DNA of 64,000 bases from an uncultured Erythrobacter sp. Its GTDB lineage: Bacteria; Pseudomonadota; Alphaproteobacteria; Sphingomonadales; Sphingomonadaceae. The notes below the pieces were generated by a model. The model worked only from the letters and a program-made list of their open reading frames with translations, was not told where the DNA came from and made no database searches. Within the stretch, counting starts at the first letter, position 1. Each line of letters opens with the position of its first letter. A program made the translations under genes and the position numbers. The DNA lies in contig CALCCG010000153.1 in the NCBI GenBank assembly GCA_937899785.1, positions 62,001 through 126,000 of the forward strand, read 5' to 3'. This document shows, piece after piece, positions 63,922 through 64,000 of the stretch.

Positions 63922-64000
63922 TCAGCGCCCCATTACCCAGGCGCGCGCTTCGTCCTTCAGCGCCTGGCGCTGATCAATTTCGTACATCTCAGCAAAGCGC
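63922..64000 (-). CDS. C-terminal fragment of an unidentified gene
   Basis: A frame runs in from the window edge and ends with RFAEMYEIDQRQALKDEARA followed by WVMGR and a TGA stop at 63924-63922. It lies upstream of rimP on the same strand. Twenty-five residues with charged helix-like composition are not enough for an assignment. Confidence 0.5.
   Translation of the reverse strand, partial: RFAEMYEIDQRQALKDEARAWVMGR

Overview
The window looks like a chromosomal segment of an alphaproteobacterium of the Sphingomonadales, most likely an Erythrobacter-like genus. This is inferred from a GcrA cell-cycle regulator, two large TonB-dependent receptors, many short-chain dehydrogenases and Rieske oxygenases, a Spinster-like MFS carrier, moderately high GC, and a rimP-nusA-ylxR-infB information-processing block. 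No transposase, integrase, CRISPR array or rRNA gene was seen.

Region 1 (1-4.8 kb) has the edge of an unidentified minus-strand gene, a conspicuously AT-rich leader, a TonB-dependent receptor and a lipoprotein tyrosine phosphatase. Region 2 (4.9-44.2 kb) is one continuous catabolic island. It holds a second TonB receptor, an MFS carrier, two Rieske oxygenase alpha subunits, a cytochrome P450, a molybdopterin oxidoreductase, two acyl-CoA dehydrogenases, a thiolase with a DUF35 partner, two CoA ligases (one interrupted by an in-frame TAG), eight SDRs plus one NmrA-type protein, three CurA-like reductases, four NTF2-fold proteins, two ThuA-like proteins, a GST, a VOC protein, an ABM protein and a DUF1330 protein. 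A 2-oxo-acid dehydrogenase is scattered over the island: E1alpha, E1beta and a free-standing lipoyl domain lie at 40-42 kb, while an E2 acyltransferase with two subunit-binding domains and no lipoyl domain lies at 4.9-6.0 kb. A LuxR-type solo regulator sits at 36.9 kb. The P450-ACAD-DUF35-thiolase-SDR-ThuA-ACAD-SDR string (27.1-34.7 kb) resembles in content the actinobacterial igr steroid side-chain operon, so an isoprenoid, steroid-like or alicyclic substrate with a CoA-activated branched chain is a reasonable guess. The substrate cannot be read from the sequence.

The island ends at a tRNA-Ser(CGA) gene (44.25-44.34 kb). Region 3 (44.5-64 kb) is core genome: hspQ, an ABC-2 permease, gcrA, DUF1993, a DUF481 barrel, a spermidine-synthase-like protein, pnp, rpsO, truB, glpD, an M50 protease, tdk, a YceI protein, rbfA, DUF1697, a PaaI thioesterase, infB, ylxR, nusA and rimP. 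The translation/RNA block is collinear with the usual bacterial order, except that glpD, the M50 gene, tdk and yceI separate rbfA from truB.

Proposed logic of the island: TonB receptors and the MFS carrier import the substrate; oxygenases (Rieske, P450) and the Mo enzyme functionalise it; SDRs and CurA-like reductases adjust redox state; CoA ligases activate it; ACADs, the dienoyl-CoA-reductase-like SDR and the thiolase/DUF35 pair shorten it; and the split 2-oxo-acid dehydrogenase may turn a released 2-oxo acid into acyl-CoA. A short AAAGTGT-containing element recurs in five intergenic regions of the island and may tie the transcription units to one regulator.
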